A stretch of DNA of 42,676 bases from Pseudomonas sp. KK4 (GTDB lineage: Bacteria > Pseudomonadota > Gammaproteobacteria > Pseudomonadales > Pseudomonadaceae), in the NCBI RefSeq assembly GCF_001984065.1, contig NZ_LYVP01000048.1, forward strand, positions 1 to 42,676, written 5' to 3'. Every line of letters begins with the position of its first letter. The first letter of the stretch is position 1. The notes under the pieces are model-generated. The model had not been told where the DNA came from and ran no database searches. It was given only the letters and a program-made list of their open reading frames with translations. This document shows, piece after piece, positions 17,027 through 24,775 of this stretch. The translations under genes and the position numbers were made by a program.

Positions 17027-17422
17027 ATGTTCAAGGTCACACCAAATCCGCCGGACACCGATCCGGCATCGCCGTACGAAAACCTCGACTCGAAGAAACT
17101 CCACGAAGCCGCCGAACGCGCCCTCGACCATCACTTCCCGCCTCCCGAAAAAAACCCGCCCAAACGCAACGGCCAGCTCTTCAGCGTGTGCCCGGACATC
17201 AACACCGATGCACTCCTGGCCAACGCCTCGGAAGACCTGCTGTCCATCAGCGCCATCGCTGCCGACCTCGCCGACGATGTCGACGGCTCACGCCGTTCCG
17301 TGGCCTTGGCGCTCAGCCGGATGGCCGAAGGTGTGCACCTGCTGGTAGAGCGTGCAATGGATCATCTGGACGAACCGGAAATGGCAGCGATTATTGCCAA
17401 GCAACACCGACGGACGCGCTGA
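17027..17422 (+). CDS. DUF6124 family protein
   Basis: This 131-residue cytoplasmic protein has the pattern of a Pseudomonas family annotated DUF6124. The N-terminus is MFKVTPNPPDTDP, followed by SKKLHEAAERALDH, a proline-rich linker and a C-terminal helical part (NASEDLLSISAIAADLADD, SVALALSRMAEGVHLLVE). Function is unknown. The ATG at 17027 fits the family start and the GGTGA ribosome site; the in-frame ATG at 17021 would place that site too close. The gene is alone, with a structured leader upstream and an intrinsic terminator 18 bp downstream, so expression may be set mostly at the RNA level. Confidence 0.75.
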   Translation: MFKVTPNPPDTDPASPYENLDSKKLHEAAERALDHHFPPPEKNPPKRNGQLFSVCPDINTDALLANASEDLLSISAIAADLADDVDGSRRSVALALSRMAEGVHLLVERAMDHLDEPEMAAIIAKQHRRTR

Positions 17423-17434
17423 CGTACGAAACAG

Positions 17435-17474
17435 AAAAAACCCCGATGGGTGATCAAACCCATCGGGGTTTTTA
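17435..17474 (+). terminator. Intrinsic terminator after DUF6124 gene
   Basis: The stem ccccgatggg (17441-17450) pairs perfectly with cccatcgggg (17459-17468), flanked by an A run and a T run, so it can act on both strands. Confidence 0.9.
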
Positions 17475-17681
17475 TTTGGCTAATCACTATCGCAGTAACA
17501 CCCCCTACGCAGGCCCTACACCCAATTCTTCAGAACGCGTAGGACGCGTCCTTTTGATCTCTGGTGCTTTGAATTCCATCTGTTCACAACTCCTTGGCGA
17601 AGGCCAACTTAAGCCTCAGTCGATGCAGCGCATCGTTAATGGCTGTGCGCTGTGCGCACCAATAGACAAGGAGTTCAACCA

Positions 17682-17927
17682 ATGGCCAAAGGGCATTTCA
17701 TTGTTTTGGGAGACAAGACCACCTGCGGTGGCAAAGTAAAGGAAGCCGATACACGCGTCATGATGTTCGGCATCGCCCACGCTCGTGAAGGCGACCGGGT
17801 CAGCTGTGGTGTAGACGGTAAAGACTACAGGATCGCCGGTGGCGTCTCGTATATCGAAAGTCACGGCCGGACAGTGGCAGGCTCACTGGACGAGGGACTG
17901 TCAGATATTTTGTGTGCGGGCCGGTGA
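17682..17927 (+). CDS. PAAR-domain protein
   Basis: This 81-residue protein consists of one PAAR-type fold: an N-terminal GHFIVLGDKTTCGGKV, a middle HAREGDRVSCGVDGKDYRIAGG and a C-terminal SLDEGLSDILCAGR. PAAR proteins cap the VgrG spike of type VI secretion systems and recruit or carry effectors. The ATG at 17682 follows AAGGAG at good spacing; an in-frame GTG 30 bases upstream lacks one. No VgrG, chaperone, effector or immunity gene is adjacent, so this is a stand-alone spike tip. The family match is good, and the secretion link follows from the family rather than from context. Confidence 0.75.
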   Translation: MAKGHFIVLGDKTTCGGKVKEADTRVMMFGIAHAREGDRVSCGVDGKDYRIAGGVSYIESHGRTVAGSLDEGLSDILCAGR

Positions 17928-17956
17928 CGGCCTGCCGTCAGGCAGGCCGTGCTTTT
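17928..17956 (+). terminator. Intrinsic terminator after PAAR gene
   Basis: The stem cggcctgcc (17928-17936) with ggcaggccg (17941-17949) has a GTCA loop and a GCTTTT tail. It starts directly after the PAAR stop codon. Confidence 0.8.
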
Positions 17957-17985
17957 ACCAGGTAGGCCTGATTCCTACCAACCGA

Positions 17986-18429
17986 CTACAACACCCCCTC
18001 CAACACCTCATAAACAATCCCACTCCCCACCGCGATCAGCACAATATCGCTCCCCGCCCGACGCCATTCGTAGCCGGGGTAATACGGCAGGCGGCTCAGC
18101 GCGCGGTTATCCAGGCGTTCGCCGTAGTAACCGTGAGGCAATGGGCGGCCCCGGACCAGGCGGATGCCTGGAGGCGGTGGCGCGCCGCGCACGAAATATT
18201 CGTGGTGGTCGTGGATGCTCTGGCGCACCGGGCCGAAGTCTCGTGGCGGTGGCCCACCGCGGTGATCGTTTTGCGGGCCGCGGTGATCGTCACCGTGGTT
18301 GTCGTAATGGCCCTGCTGCGGGCCGCCGTGGTCGTGATCGTCGCGCGGGTCGGCGCTGGCGTGCAGCAACGGGGTCGCGCTGAGCATCAGCACGCCCAGG
18401 CTGGCAATCAGACGTTTCGGCATTTTCAT
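17986..18429 (-). CDS. RcnB-like periplasmic protein
   Basis: This 147-residue exported protein has a signal peptide of about 25 residues (ending LLHASA) and then a histidine/aspartate-rich stretch (DPRDDHDHGGPQQGHYDNH). A C-terminal RcnB-type domain includes GIRLVRGRPLPHGYYGERL and YYPGYEWRRAGSDIVLIA. E. coli RcnB is a periplasmic factor in nickel/cobalt homeostasis; the His-rich segment here is consistent with metal binding, but that role is not shown. The start at 18429 follows GAGGA. The gene lies downstream of trpA in the same direction but is separated from it by a terminator. Confidence 0.8.
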   Translation of the reverse strand: MKMPKRLIASLGVLMLSATPLLHASADPRDDHDHGGPQQGHYDNHGDDHRGPQNDHRGGPPPRDFGPVRQSIHDHHEYFVRGAPPPPGIRLVRGRPLPHGYYGERLDNRALSRLPYYPGYEWRRAGSDIVLIAVGSGIVYEVLEGVL

Positions 18430-18455
18430 CGGGGCTTTCCTCGTAACACATACAG

Positions 18456-18489
18456 CAAAAAGGGCTTCAGAACGTAGTCCTGAAGCCCT
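18456..18489 (-). terminator. Intrinsic terminator of trpBA
   Basis: The inverted repeat agggcttcag (18461-18470) / ctgaagccct (18480-18489) is followed on the minus strand by TTTTT (18456-18460). It lies 61 bp beyond the trpA stop and separates trpBA from the rcnB-like gene. Confidence 0.85.
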
Positions 18490-18550
18490 CGGTCTTGCTG
18501 TTTAGTCTGTGCCTGGAGGCGCTAATTCCTCTGTATCAGGAACTTTACCT

Positions 18551-19363
18551 TCAGCTGACGCGAGCCTTACGCACGCCTTCGGACAACGCAGAGCACAGGC
18601 TCAGTACGCCGTCGATGGCCTGGTCTGGCGTCGTGGCATTGGCGATGTGATCGATCAATGCCGAACCCACCACCACACCATCGGCCAGCCGCGCGATGTT
18701 CGCCGCCTGCTCGGGGGTGCGGATGCCGAAACCGATGCTGATCGGCAAGTCGGTATGGCGACGCAGGCGAGCGACCGCTTCTTCGACGTGCTCCAGGGTG
18801 GCCGCGCCGGCACCGGTCACGCCGGCCACGGACACGTAGTACACAAAGCCCGAGCTGCCGTTGAGTACAGTCGGCAGACGCACATCGTCGGTGGTCGGCG
18901 TGGTCAGGCGGATGAAATCGATGCCGGCAGCCTGGGCCGGGTCGCACAGCTCGCCGTTATGCTCGGGCGGCATGTCGACCACGATCAGGCCATCGACGCC
19001 GGCTTCTTTCGCTTCGGCGATGAAGCGAGGTACACCGTACTTGTGGATCGGGTTGAAATAACCCATCAGCACCAGCGGCGTGTCGGTGTTGTCCTTGCGG
19101 AACTCACGCACCATTTCCAGGGTTTTCGCCAGGTTCTGCTTGGCGCCCAGGGCACGGATGTTGGCCAACTGGATCGCCGGGCCGTCGGCCATCGGATCGG
19201 TAAAGGGCATGCCCAGTTCGATCACGTCAGCGCCCGCCTTCGGCAAGCCTTTAAGAATCGCCAGGGAAGTGTCGTAGTCCGGGTCGCCGGCGGTAACGAA
19301 GGTCACCAGGGCGGCGCGGTTCTGTTCCTTGAGTTCGGCAAAACGTGTTTGCAGGCGGCTCAT
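18551..19363 (-). CDS. trpA: Tryptophan synthase alpha chain
   Basis: This 270-residue TIM-barrel subunit cleaves indole-3-glycerol phosphate to indole and glyceraldehyde 3-phosphate, passing indole through a tunnel to the beta subunit. The catalytic residues Glu49 (ADVIELGMPF) and Asp60 (DPMADGPAIQ) are in their standard positions, and the phosphate-binding GFGI segment (ISIGFGIRTPEQA) and VVVGSAL are present. Its ATG overlaps the trpB TGA by one base (TGATG), giving coupled, equimolar synthesis. It is the last gene of the trpBA operon and ends in a terminator. Length and motifs are normal. Confidence 0.97.
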   Translation of the reverse strand: MSRLQTRFAELKEQNRAALVTFVTAGDPDYDTSLAILKGLPKAGADVIELGMPFTDPMADGPAIQLANIRALGAKQNLAKTLEMVREFRKDNTDTPLVLMGYFNPIHKYGVPRFIAEAKEAGVDGLIVVDMPPEHNGELCDPAQAAGIDFIRLTTPTTDDVRLPTVLNGSSGFVYYVSVAGVTGAGAATLEHVEEAVARLRRHTDLPISIGFGIRTPEQAANIARLADGVVVGSALIDHIANATTPDQAIDGVLSLCSALSEGVRKARVS

Positions 19364-20598
19364 CAGTGTTTCTCCTGCTTCGGCTGCTCTTGTTGAGCGT
19401 TTTCCATGTGGTGCATCACGGTTTGCATGTCTTTGTCACCTCGACCGGAGAGGTTCACCACCATCAGATGATCCTTGGGCAGGGTCGGCGCGCGCTTGAA
19501 CACTTCAGCCAGGGCATGGGCGCTTTCCAGGGCAGGAATGATCCCTTCCAGACGGCAGCATTTGTGGAACGCGTCGAGGGCTTCGTCGTCGGTCACCGAG
19601 GTGTACTGAACGCGGCCGATGTCATGCAACCAGGCGTGCTCCGGGCCGATGCCCGGGTAGTCCAGGCCGGCGGAGATCGAGTGGGCGTCGATGATCTGGC
19701 CATCGTCGTCCTGCAGCAGGAACGTGCGGTTGCCGTGCAGCACGCCCGGTACGCCGCCGTTGAGGCTGGCCGCATGCTTACCGGTTTCGATGCCGTAGCC
19801 GGCGGCTTCAACGCCGATGATCTCGACGCTCTTGTCGTCCAGAAACGGGTGGAACAGGCCCATGGCGTTGGAACCGCCACCGATGCACGCCACCAGGCTG
19901 TCCGGCAGGCGGCCTTCCTGGGCTTGCAACTGGTCGCGGGTTTCCTTGCCGATCACGGCCTGGAAGTCGCGGACCATCGCGGGATACGGGTGCGGACCGG
20001 CCACGGTGCCGATCAGGTAGAAGGTGCTGTCGACGTTGGTCACCCAGTCCCGCAGGGCTTCGTTCATCGCATCTTTGAGGGTGCCGGTGCCGGCCACGAC
20101 CGGGATCACTTCGGCGCCCAGCAGCTTCATGCGGAACACGTTGGCCTGCTGGCGCTCGATGTCAGTGGTGCCCATGTAGATCACGCAGTCCAGACCGAAT
20201 CGCGCGGCCACGGTGGCGGTTGCCACGCCGTGCATGCCGGCGCCGGTTTCGGCGATGATGCGTTTCTTGCCCATGCGCCGCGCCAGCAGGATCTGGCCGA
20301 TGCAGTTGTTGATCTTGTGCGCGCCGGTGTGGTTGAGCTCTTCACGCTTGAGGTAAATCTTCGCGCCGCCGCAGAACTCGGTCAGGCGTTCGGCGAAGTA
20401 CAGCGGGCTCGGGCGACCGACGTAGTCACGCTGGAAGTAGGCCAGCTCCTCTTTGAACGCAGGATCTTCCTTGGCCGCTTCGTATTCGCGGGCCAGGTCG
20501 AGGATCAACGGCATCAAAGTTTCAGCGACGTAACGGCCGCCGAACGCGCCAAACAGGCCGTTGGCGTCAGGGCCGTTGCGCAGATTAGTCTGGGTCAT
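19363..20598 (-). CDS. trpB: Tryptophan synthase beta chain
   Basis: This 411-residue PLP enzyme condenses indole with serine to tryptophan. The PLP-lysine is Lys95 in NHTGAHKINN, and the phosphate-binding loop CIGGGSNAMG is present. The ATG at 20598 (MTQTNLRNGPDANGLFGAFG) is chosen because it fits the family start; a longer frame reaches back through the promoter region to 20772. A short glutamine/lysine-rich tail follows the usual C-terminus. It is divergent from trpI, the regulator known in Pseudomonas to activate trpBA in response to indoleglycerol phosphate. Confidence 0.97.
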   Translation of the reverse strand: MTQTNLRNGPDANGLFGAFGGRYVAETLMPLILDLAREYEAAKEDPAFKEELAYFQRDYVGRPSPLYFAERLTEFCGGAKIYLKREELNHTGAHKINNCIGQILLARRMGKKRIIAETGAGMHGVATATVAARFGLDCVIYMGTTDIERQQANVFRMKLLGAEVIPVVAGTGTLKDAMNEALRDWVTNVDSTFYLIGTVAGPHPYPAMVRDFQAVIGKETRDQLQAQEGRLPDSLVACIGGGSNAMGLFHPFLDDKSVEIIGVEAAGYGIETGKHAASLNGGVPGVLHGNRTFLLQDDDGQIIDAHSISAGLDYPGIGPEHAWLHDIGRVQYTSVTDDEALDAFHKCCRLEGIIPALESAHALAEVFKRAPTLPKDHLMVVNLSGRGDKDMQTVMHHMENAQQEQPKQEKH

Positions 20599-20710
20599 GG
20601 GGCGCTCCAGTTGAATGCGTGATGTGACAATGACCGTCACTCTACCCCTCACACTGGGCTGTGAAAACCGATAAGATCGCTGAAACCTGTCAGGAAAACT
20701 CACAGATACC
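20599..20710. promoter_or_regulatory. trpBA/trpI divergent control region
   Basis: The 112 bp between the two starts must hold both promoters. Toward trpB a sigma70-like pair is visible on the minus strand: TTTTCA (20662-20667) and TAGAGT (20639-20644), 17 bp apart. Inverted repeats occur at 20624-20628/20636-20640 (gtgac/gtcac) and 20649-20654/20659-20664 (tcacac/ctgtga). In P. aeruginosa TrpI binds upstream of and next to the -35; by analogy the sites here would fall in about 20665-20710. Exact sites are inferred. Confidence 0.5.
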
Positions 20711-21628
20711 ATGAGCCATGAACTGCCACCGCTGAACGCCCTGCGCGCCTTCGAAGCCACCGCCCGACTCAACAGCGTCAGTCAGGCTGCCGAGCAGCTG
20801 CACGTTACCCACGGTGCGGTGAGCCGGCAGTTGAAGGTGCTTGAAGAACACCTGGGCGTGAGCCTGTTCGTCAAGGAAGGCCGTGGCCTCAAACTCACAG
20901 ATGCCGGCCTGCGATTGCGCGACGCCAGCGCCGAAGCTTTCGAGCGCCTGCGTAGTGTGTGCGCAGAGATCACCCAGAGCACCGCGGACGCGCCTTTCGT
21001 GCTCGGCTGTTCGGGCAGCCTGCTGGCGCGCTGGTTCATACCGCGTCTGGGGCGCCTGAATGCCGACCTTCCCGACCTGCGGCTGCACCTGTCTGCCGGC
21101 GAAGGTGATCTGGACCCACGCCGCCCGGGGCTGGATGCCTTGCTGGTGTTCGCCGAGCCGCCGTGGCCGGCGGACATGCAGGTGCTCGAGCTGGCCAGCG
21201 AGCGTATTGGCCCGGTGATGAGCCCCCGTTTCGTCGGCTACGACAGGTTAATAACCGCGCCGGCGCAAGCGCTGCTCACGGAGTCATTGCTGCACACCAC
21301 GTCGCGTCCGCAAGCCTGGCCCAGTTGGGCACAACAAAGCGGTCTCGACGCCAATGCGTTGAAGTACGGTCAGGGTTTCGAACATTTGTATTATTTGCTG
21401 GAGGCGGCCGTGGCCGGCCTGGGTGTGGCGATCGCCCCAGAACCACTGGTGGCCGAGGATTTGAAGGCAGGTCGCCTGGTGGCGCCTTGGGGCTTTTGCG
21501 AAACCCCGGCGCACCTGGCGCTCTGGCTGCCCAAGCGCGCCGCGGACGGGCGCGCCAGGCAGTTGGCACAATGGCTCAGGAATGAACTGAGCCAGACGGA
21601 TCAGTCACCGCGTTTGCACAGCAAATAG
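20711..21628 (+). CDS. trpI: TrpI, LysR-type activator of trpBA
   Basis: This 305-residue LysR-type regulator has the helix-turn-helix at about residues 10-65 (LNALRAFEATARLNSVSQAA through SRQLKVLEEHLGVSLF) and a C-terminal effector domain. Its divergent position next to trpBA is the classical Pseudomonas arrangement, in which TrpI activates trpBA when indoleglycerol phosphate accumulates and represses itself. Its last 28 bases overlap the tail of the convergent DUF883 gene. The assignment rests on family plus conserved context and is strong. Confidence 0.93.
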   Translation: MSHELPPLNALRAFEATARLNSVSQAAEQLHVTHGAVSRQLKVLEEHLGVSLFVKEGRGLKLTDAGLRLRDASAEAFERLRSVCAEITQSTADAPFVLGCSGSLLARWFIPRLGRLNADLPDLRLHLSAGEGDLDPRRPGLDALLVFAEPPWPADMQVLELASERIGPVMSPRFVGYDRLITAPAQALLTESLLHTTSRPQAWPSWAQQSGLDANALKYGQGFEHLYYLLEAAVAGLGVAIAPEPLVAEDLKAGRLVAPWGFCETPAHLALWLPKRAADGRARQLAQWLRNELSQTDQSPRLHSK

Positions 21629-21927
21629 GCGGCCAGCAGGCCCAGTGCACCGACAGCGATACCCGCTGTAGTCCATGGGTGTTCCTGGGCATAGTCCCGG
21701 GTGGCGATCCCCGTTTCCCGGGTTTTGACCTTGACTTCCTCATACGCATCCGAGAGCAGATGACGCGAGTGTTTCAGCGCGTTCTCAGCATTGCCCTTGA
21801 GCACCTTGAGGGTTCTGCGCGACTCGTCCGAGGCGTCGTCCTTCAGGCTTTCCAGGGATTTGAGCAGACTCTCGATCTCCGCTTCCATGCTTTGCAACGA
21901 GGCTTTACGTAACGAGCTGTTGGCCAT
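21601..21927 (-). CDS. DUF883 (ElaB/YqjD-like) membrane-anchored protein
   Basis: This 108-residue protein has a long charged helical or coiled-coil N-terminus (MEAEIESLLKSLESLKDDAS) and one C-terminal transmembrane helix (WTTAGIAVGALGLLAAYLL, about 85-103), ending KRGD. This is the ElaB/YqjD/DUF883 plan; E. coli relatives are tail-anchored inner-membrane proteins that bind ribosomes in stationary phase. That role is known for the relatives only. The RBS GGAGAG lies before the ATG at 21927. It converges on trpI and overlaps its 3-prime end by 28 bp. Confidence 0.88.
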   Translation of the reverse strand: MANSSLRKASLQSMEAEIESLLKSLESLKDDASDESRRTLKVLKGNAENALKHSRHLLSDAYEEVKVKTRETGIATRDYAQEHPWTTAGIAVGALGLLAAYLLCKRGD

Positions 21928-22084
21928 GGTGGCTCTCCTGCATTGGTGATGAGTGACGTGTGTTGGTTGGGACTTCAGGGGTTCGAGAAAGTGCAGTAAA
22001 TGTGAACTTTACTGTGGGATCGACCGACAGAAGTAAGTCGGAAAATCACTGCTAGGCTGTATTTCACACACTGAGGAGAACCCC

Positions 22085-22300
22085 ATGACTGACCATCACA
22101 CCTACAAGAAAGTCGAGCTGGTTGGCTCGTCCACCAACAGCATCGAAGAGGCGATCAACAACGCCCTGGCCGAGGCCAACAAGAGCATCAAGCACCTGGA
22201 ATGGTTCGAAGTGACCGAGACCCGCGGCCATATCAAGGACGGCAAGGCGGCGCATTTTCAGGTGACGCTCAAGGTCGGGTTCCGGATTGCCAGCAGCTGA
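22085..22300 (+). CDS. Dodecin flavoprotein
   Basis: This 71-residue protein has the dodecin pattern: YKKVELVGSSTNSIEEAI, then AEANKSIKHLEWFEVTETRG and FQVTLKVGFRI. Dodecins form dodecamers that bind flavins or CoA and are thought to store or buffer flavin. Trp39 in the LEWFEV segment is the expected flavin-stacking residue. GAGGAG provides the ribosome site. The gene is followed after 48 bp by a DUF1161 gene in the same direction. Length and sequence are typical. Confidence 0.93.
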   Translation: MTDHHTYKKVELVGSSTNSIEEAINNALAEANKSIKHLEWFEVTETRGHIKDGKAAHFQVTLKVGFRIASS

Positions 22301-22348
22301 CTTGATTTCGTCTGCCCACCCTTTTGACCCGACCAGAGAACGCGACTG

Positions 22349-22570
22349 ATGAAGAAGTTTATTTTGGCGATAGGCTTGTTAAGCCTGGCGAGTACGGCCT
22401 TTGCTGACGGCAAATCCTGCGAAGAGCTCAAGGCCGAAATCGCCTCGAAGCTCGATGCCAAGGGCGTTTCCAATTATTCGCTGGAGATTGTCGATAAAGG
22501 CACGGGAGCCGACGGAAAAGTCGTCGGCACCTGTGAGAAGGGCACGAAGGAAATCGTCTACAAGCGTTAG
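22349..22570 (+). CDS. DUF1161 small exported protein, copy 1
   Basis: This 73-residue protein has a signal peptide (MKKFILAIGLLSLASTAFA) and a compact mature domain: DGKSCEELKAEIASKLDAKG, then YSLEIV, KVVGTCEKGTKEIVYKR. Two cysteines (in KSCEEL and GTCEKG) probably form a disulfide. This is the DUF1161 family, periplasmic and of unknown function. A second copy is at 24533. It is followed by a REP pair. Confidence 0.87.
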   Translation: MKKFILAIGLLSLASTAFADGKSCEELKAEIASKLDAKGVSNYSLEIVDKGTGADGKVVGTCEKGTKEIVYKR

Positions 22571-22583
22571 CCGCTGTACCTCT

Positions 22584-22683
22584 TGCAGGAGCGAGCTCGC
22601 TCGTGATGGTCGCCAACGATAACGCTGGCAACCGGATGCCCCGCGGCGTTCTCAGGTTTTTCGCGAGCGTGCTCGCTCCTGCA
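22584..22683. repeat. Paired inverted REP, type C
   Basis: Inverted ends tgcaggagcgagctcgctcg and its near complement cgagcgtgctcgctcctgca lie about 60 bases apart, in the gap between convergent genes. The same type is at 35835. The arms can form hairpins in RNA and may attenuate transcripts from both sides. Confidence 0.85.
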
Positions 22684-22694
22684 GGGTTTAAACG

Positions 22695-23696
22695 TCAGCC
22701 TTTCATGACCTGCGCCAGCAACTCGTAGGAATGCAGGCGATCGGCGTGTTCATACAGGTCGCAGGTGAAGATCAACTCATCGGCCTGGGTCTGTTCGATC
22801 AGCACTTCCAGCCGGGCACGGATTTTCTGCGGGCTGCCGATCATCGCCAGGCCCAGGAAATCACTCACCGCTTCCCGCTCATGGGGCAGCCACAGGCCAT
22901 CCATGGTTTTCACCGGTGGGCGCTGCACCAGGCTCTGGCCGCGCATAAGGGCCAGGATGCGCTGGAACACCGAGGTCGCGAGGTAATCGGCCTGCTCATC
23001 GGTGTCAGCGGCCACCAGTGGCACGCCGAGCATCACATAAGGCTTGTCCAGTACAGCCGATGGCTTGAAGTGATTGCGGTAGACGCGAATCGCTTCATGC
23101 ATGAAGCGCGGTGCGAAATGCGAGGCGAAGGCGTAGGGCAATCCGCGCTCGCCTGCCAACTGCGCACTGAACAGGCTGGAGCCGAGCAGCCAGATGGGCA
23201 CATTGGTGTTGGTACCCGGCATGGCGATGATGCGCTGGTCCGGGGTACGCGGGCCGAGGTAACGCATAAGCTCAGCCACGTCTTCCGGGAAATCGTCGGC
23301 ACTGCCCGAGCGCTCACGACGCAGGGCTCGCGCCGTCAATTGATCGGAACCCGGCGCACGTCCAAGCCCCAGATCGATGCGACCCGGATACAGGCTTTCC
23401 AGGGTGCCGAACTGTTCAGCGATCACCAGTGGCGCATGGTTGGGCAACATTACGCCACCCGAGCCCACGCGGATGGTCGAGGTGCCACCTGCCAGGTAAC
23501 CCAGCAGCACCGAGGTCGCGGAACTGGCGATGCCGTCCATGTTGTGGTGTTCGGCGACCCAGAACCGGTTGTAGCCAAATTTTTCGACATGTTGCGCCAG
23601 GTCCAGCGAGTTGCGCAGCGACTGCGCCGCGCTGCCGTTTTCCCGAACGGGTACAAGGTCAAGGGTCGAGAACTTGATATCGGACAGTCGTTTCAT
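22695..23696 (-). CDS. Luciferase-like monooxygenase (LLM class flavin-dependent oxidoreductase)
   Basis: This 333-residue protein has the bacterial luciferase-like TIM-barrel pattern of the MsnO8/YhbW group: LSDIKFSTLDLVPVRENGSA, RFWVAEHHNMDGIASSAT, VGSGGVMLPNHAPLVIAEQF and GRIDLGLGRAPGSD. Members use FMNH2 and O2 or act as F420/FMN oxidoreductases; the substrate is unknown. The ATG at 23696 follows GGAGA and matches the family start; an upstream in-frame start at 23774 would add an unrelated basic extension. The gene is monocistronic. Confidence 0.9.
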   Translation of the reverse strand: MKRLSDIKFSTLDLVPVRENGSAAQSLRNSLDLAQHVEKFGYNRFWVAEHHNMDGIASSATSVLLGYLAGGTSTIRVGSGGVMLPNHAPLVIAEQFGTLESLYPGRIDLGLGRAPGSDQLTARALRRERSGSADDFPEDVAELMRYLGPRTPDQRIIAMPGTNTNVPIWLLGSSLFSAQLAGERGLPYAFASHFAPRFMHEAIRVYRNHFKPSAVLDKPYVMLGVPLVAADTDEQADYLATSVFQRILALMRGQSLVQRPPVKTMDGLWLPHEREAVSDFLGLAMIGSPQKIRARLEVLIEQTQADELIFTCDLYEHADRLHSYELLAQVMKG

Positions 23697-23940
23697 AAAC
23701 CTGCTTCTCCAAATTGAGGGGCGCAGGTTTTTTCTCGCGAACGAAAACCTGCCAAATCCAAAAGCGTGTTTCATGCAATGTGGGCATATACCCGAGTTTC
23801 AATAGCAAGAGGGAAAATTTCCTACTAAAAACGTAGGGCAATCGGATGAAGTGAACTTTGCGCCACCGTCTATCCTCAGAACCCTAGCAACGACAAACCA
23901 CACGGGCGCGAGCGTCGCGCCGGATTTTGAGGAGAAAGGC

Positions 23941-24372
23941 ATGGCTATCATCAAGAAGGCATCGGCGCATTGGGCCGGTGATCTGAAAACCGGTATCGGC
24001 TCGATTTCCACGGAAACCGGCGTGCTCCGGGAAGCCCCCTATGGCTTCAAGGCGCGTTTCGAAGGCGGCAAGGGCACCAATCCGGAAGAACTGATCGGGG
24101 CGGCCCATGCGGGTTGCTTCTCCATGGCATTCTCGATGATTCTCGGCGAGGCGGGCCTGAAGGCAGACAGCATCGATACTCAGGCCGAGGTGACCCTGGA
24201 TCAGGTCGAGGGCGGCTTTGCGATTACTGCAGTGAAACTGATCCTCAAGGCGAAGATCCCCGGAGCCAGCCCGGCGCAGTTCGATGAGCTGAGCAAGAAG
24301 GCCAAGGAAGGTTGCCCGGTGTCCAAAGTGCTGAATGCAAAAATCAGCCTTGAGGCCACATTGGTCAGCTAA
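23941..24372 (+). CDS. osmC: OsmC/Ohr-family peroxiredoxin
   Basis: This 143-residue cytoplasmic thiol peroxidase reduces organic hydroperoxides. The two reactive cysteines of the family are Cys59 (AAHAGCFSM) and Cys125 (KEGCPVSK), and the OsmC-type N-terminus KKASAHWAGDLKTGIGSIST is clear. The ATG at 23941 follows AGGAG; the upstream frame to 23851 is non-coding leader. OsmC, rather than Ohr, is favoured by the N-terminal pattern and by the neighbouring PA0061/PA0062-type lipoproteins, which in P. aeruginosa lie near osmC. Osmotic or stationary-phase induction is known for the family but not shown here. Confidence 0.93.
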   Translation: MAIIKKASAHWAGDLKTGIGSISTETGVLREAPYGFKARFEGGKGTNPEELIGAAHAGCFSMAFSMILGEAGLKADSIDTQAEVTLDQVEGGFAITAVKLILKAKIPGASPAQFDELSKKAKEGCPVSKVLNAKISLEATLVS

Positions 24373-24379
24373 ACCGATA

Positions 24380-24437
24380 AAAGATCGCAGCCTTCGGCAG
24401 CCCTTGAAAGCGCTGTCGAAGGCTGCGATCTTTTTTT
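24380..24437 (+). terminator. REP-like terminator after osmC
   Basis: The stem aaagatcgcagccttcg (24380-24396) pairs with cgaaggctgcgatcttt (24417-24433), followed by TTTT. The 'gatcgcagccttcg' sequence looks like another repeated Pseudomonas element serving as terminator. Confidence 0.85.
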
Positions 24438-24532
24438 GCGCACAGCAGATTTGCCCGATGAAACTGTGGTCGAATTAATGACAGCAGCCCGAACGCACGG
24501 ATATGCGTGCTGCCTCAAAAGGAGCTTCAACC

Positions 24533-24766
24533 ATGAAACGTTTTGCCTTGACGGTTATCTGTTGCGCCCTGGCCACCTCGGCACTGGCGGCGCCCAAGCC
24601 TTGTGAAGAACTCAAGGCCGAGATCGAAGCCAAGATCCAGGCTCGCGGGGTCACGTCCTACACCCTGGAGATCGTCACCAACAGCGAAGTGCACGATCAG
24701 AACATGGTCGTGGGCTCATGTGAAAACGGCACCAAGAAAATCATTTACCAGAAAAACGACCGCTGA
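24533..24766 (+). CDS. DUF1161 small exported protein, copy 2
   Basis: This 77-residue paralogue of the protein at 22349 has a signal peptide (MKRFALTVICCALATSALA) followed by PKPCEELKAEIEAKIQARG, YTLEIV and VVGSCENGTKKIIYQK. The two cysteines and the ELKAEI / EIV / VGxCExGTKxIxY pattern are shared with copy 1. The ATG at 24533 follows AAAGGAG; an upstream frame from 24503 lacks one. It converges on a lipoprotein gene 9 bp away. Function is unknown. Confidence 0.87.
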   Translation: MKRFALTVICCALATSALAAPKPCEELKAEIEAKIQARGVTSYTLEIVTNSEVHDQNMVVGSCENGTKKIIYQKNDR

Positions 24767-24775
24767 TGCGCTGGC

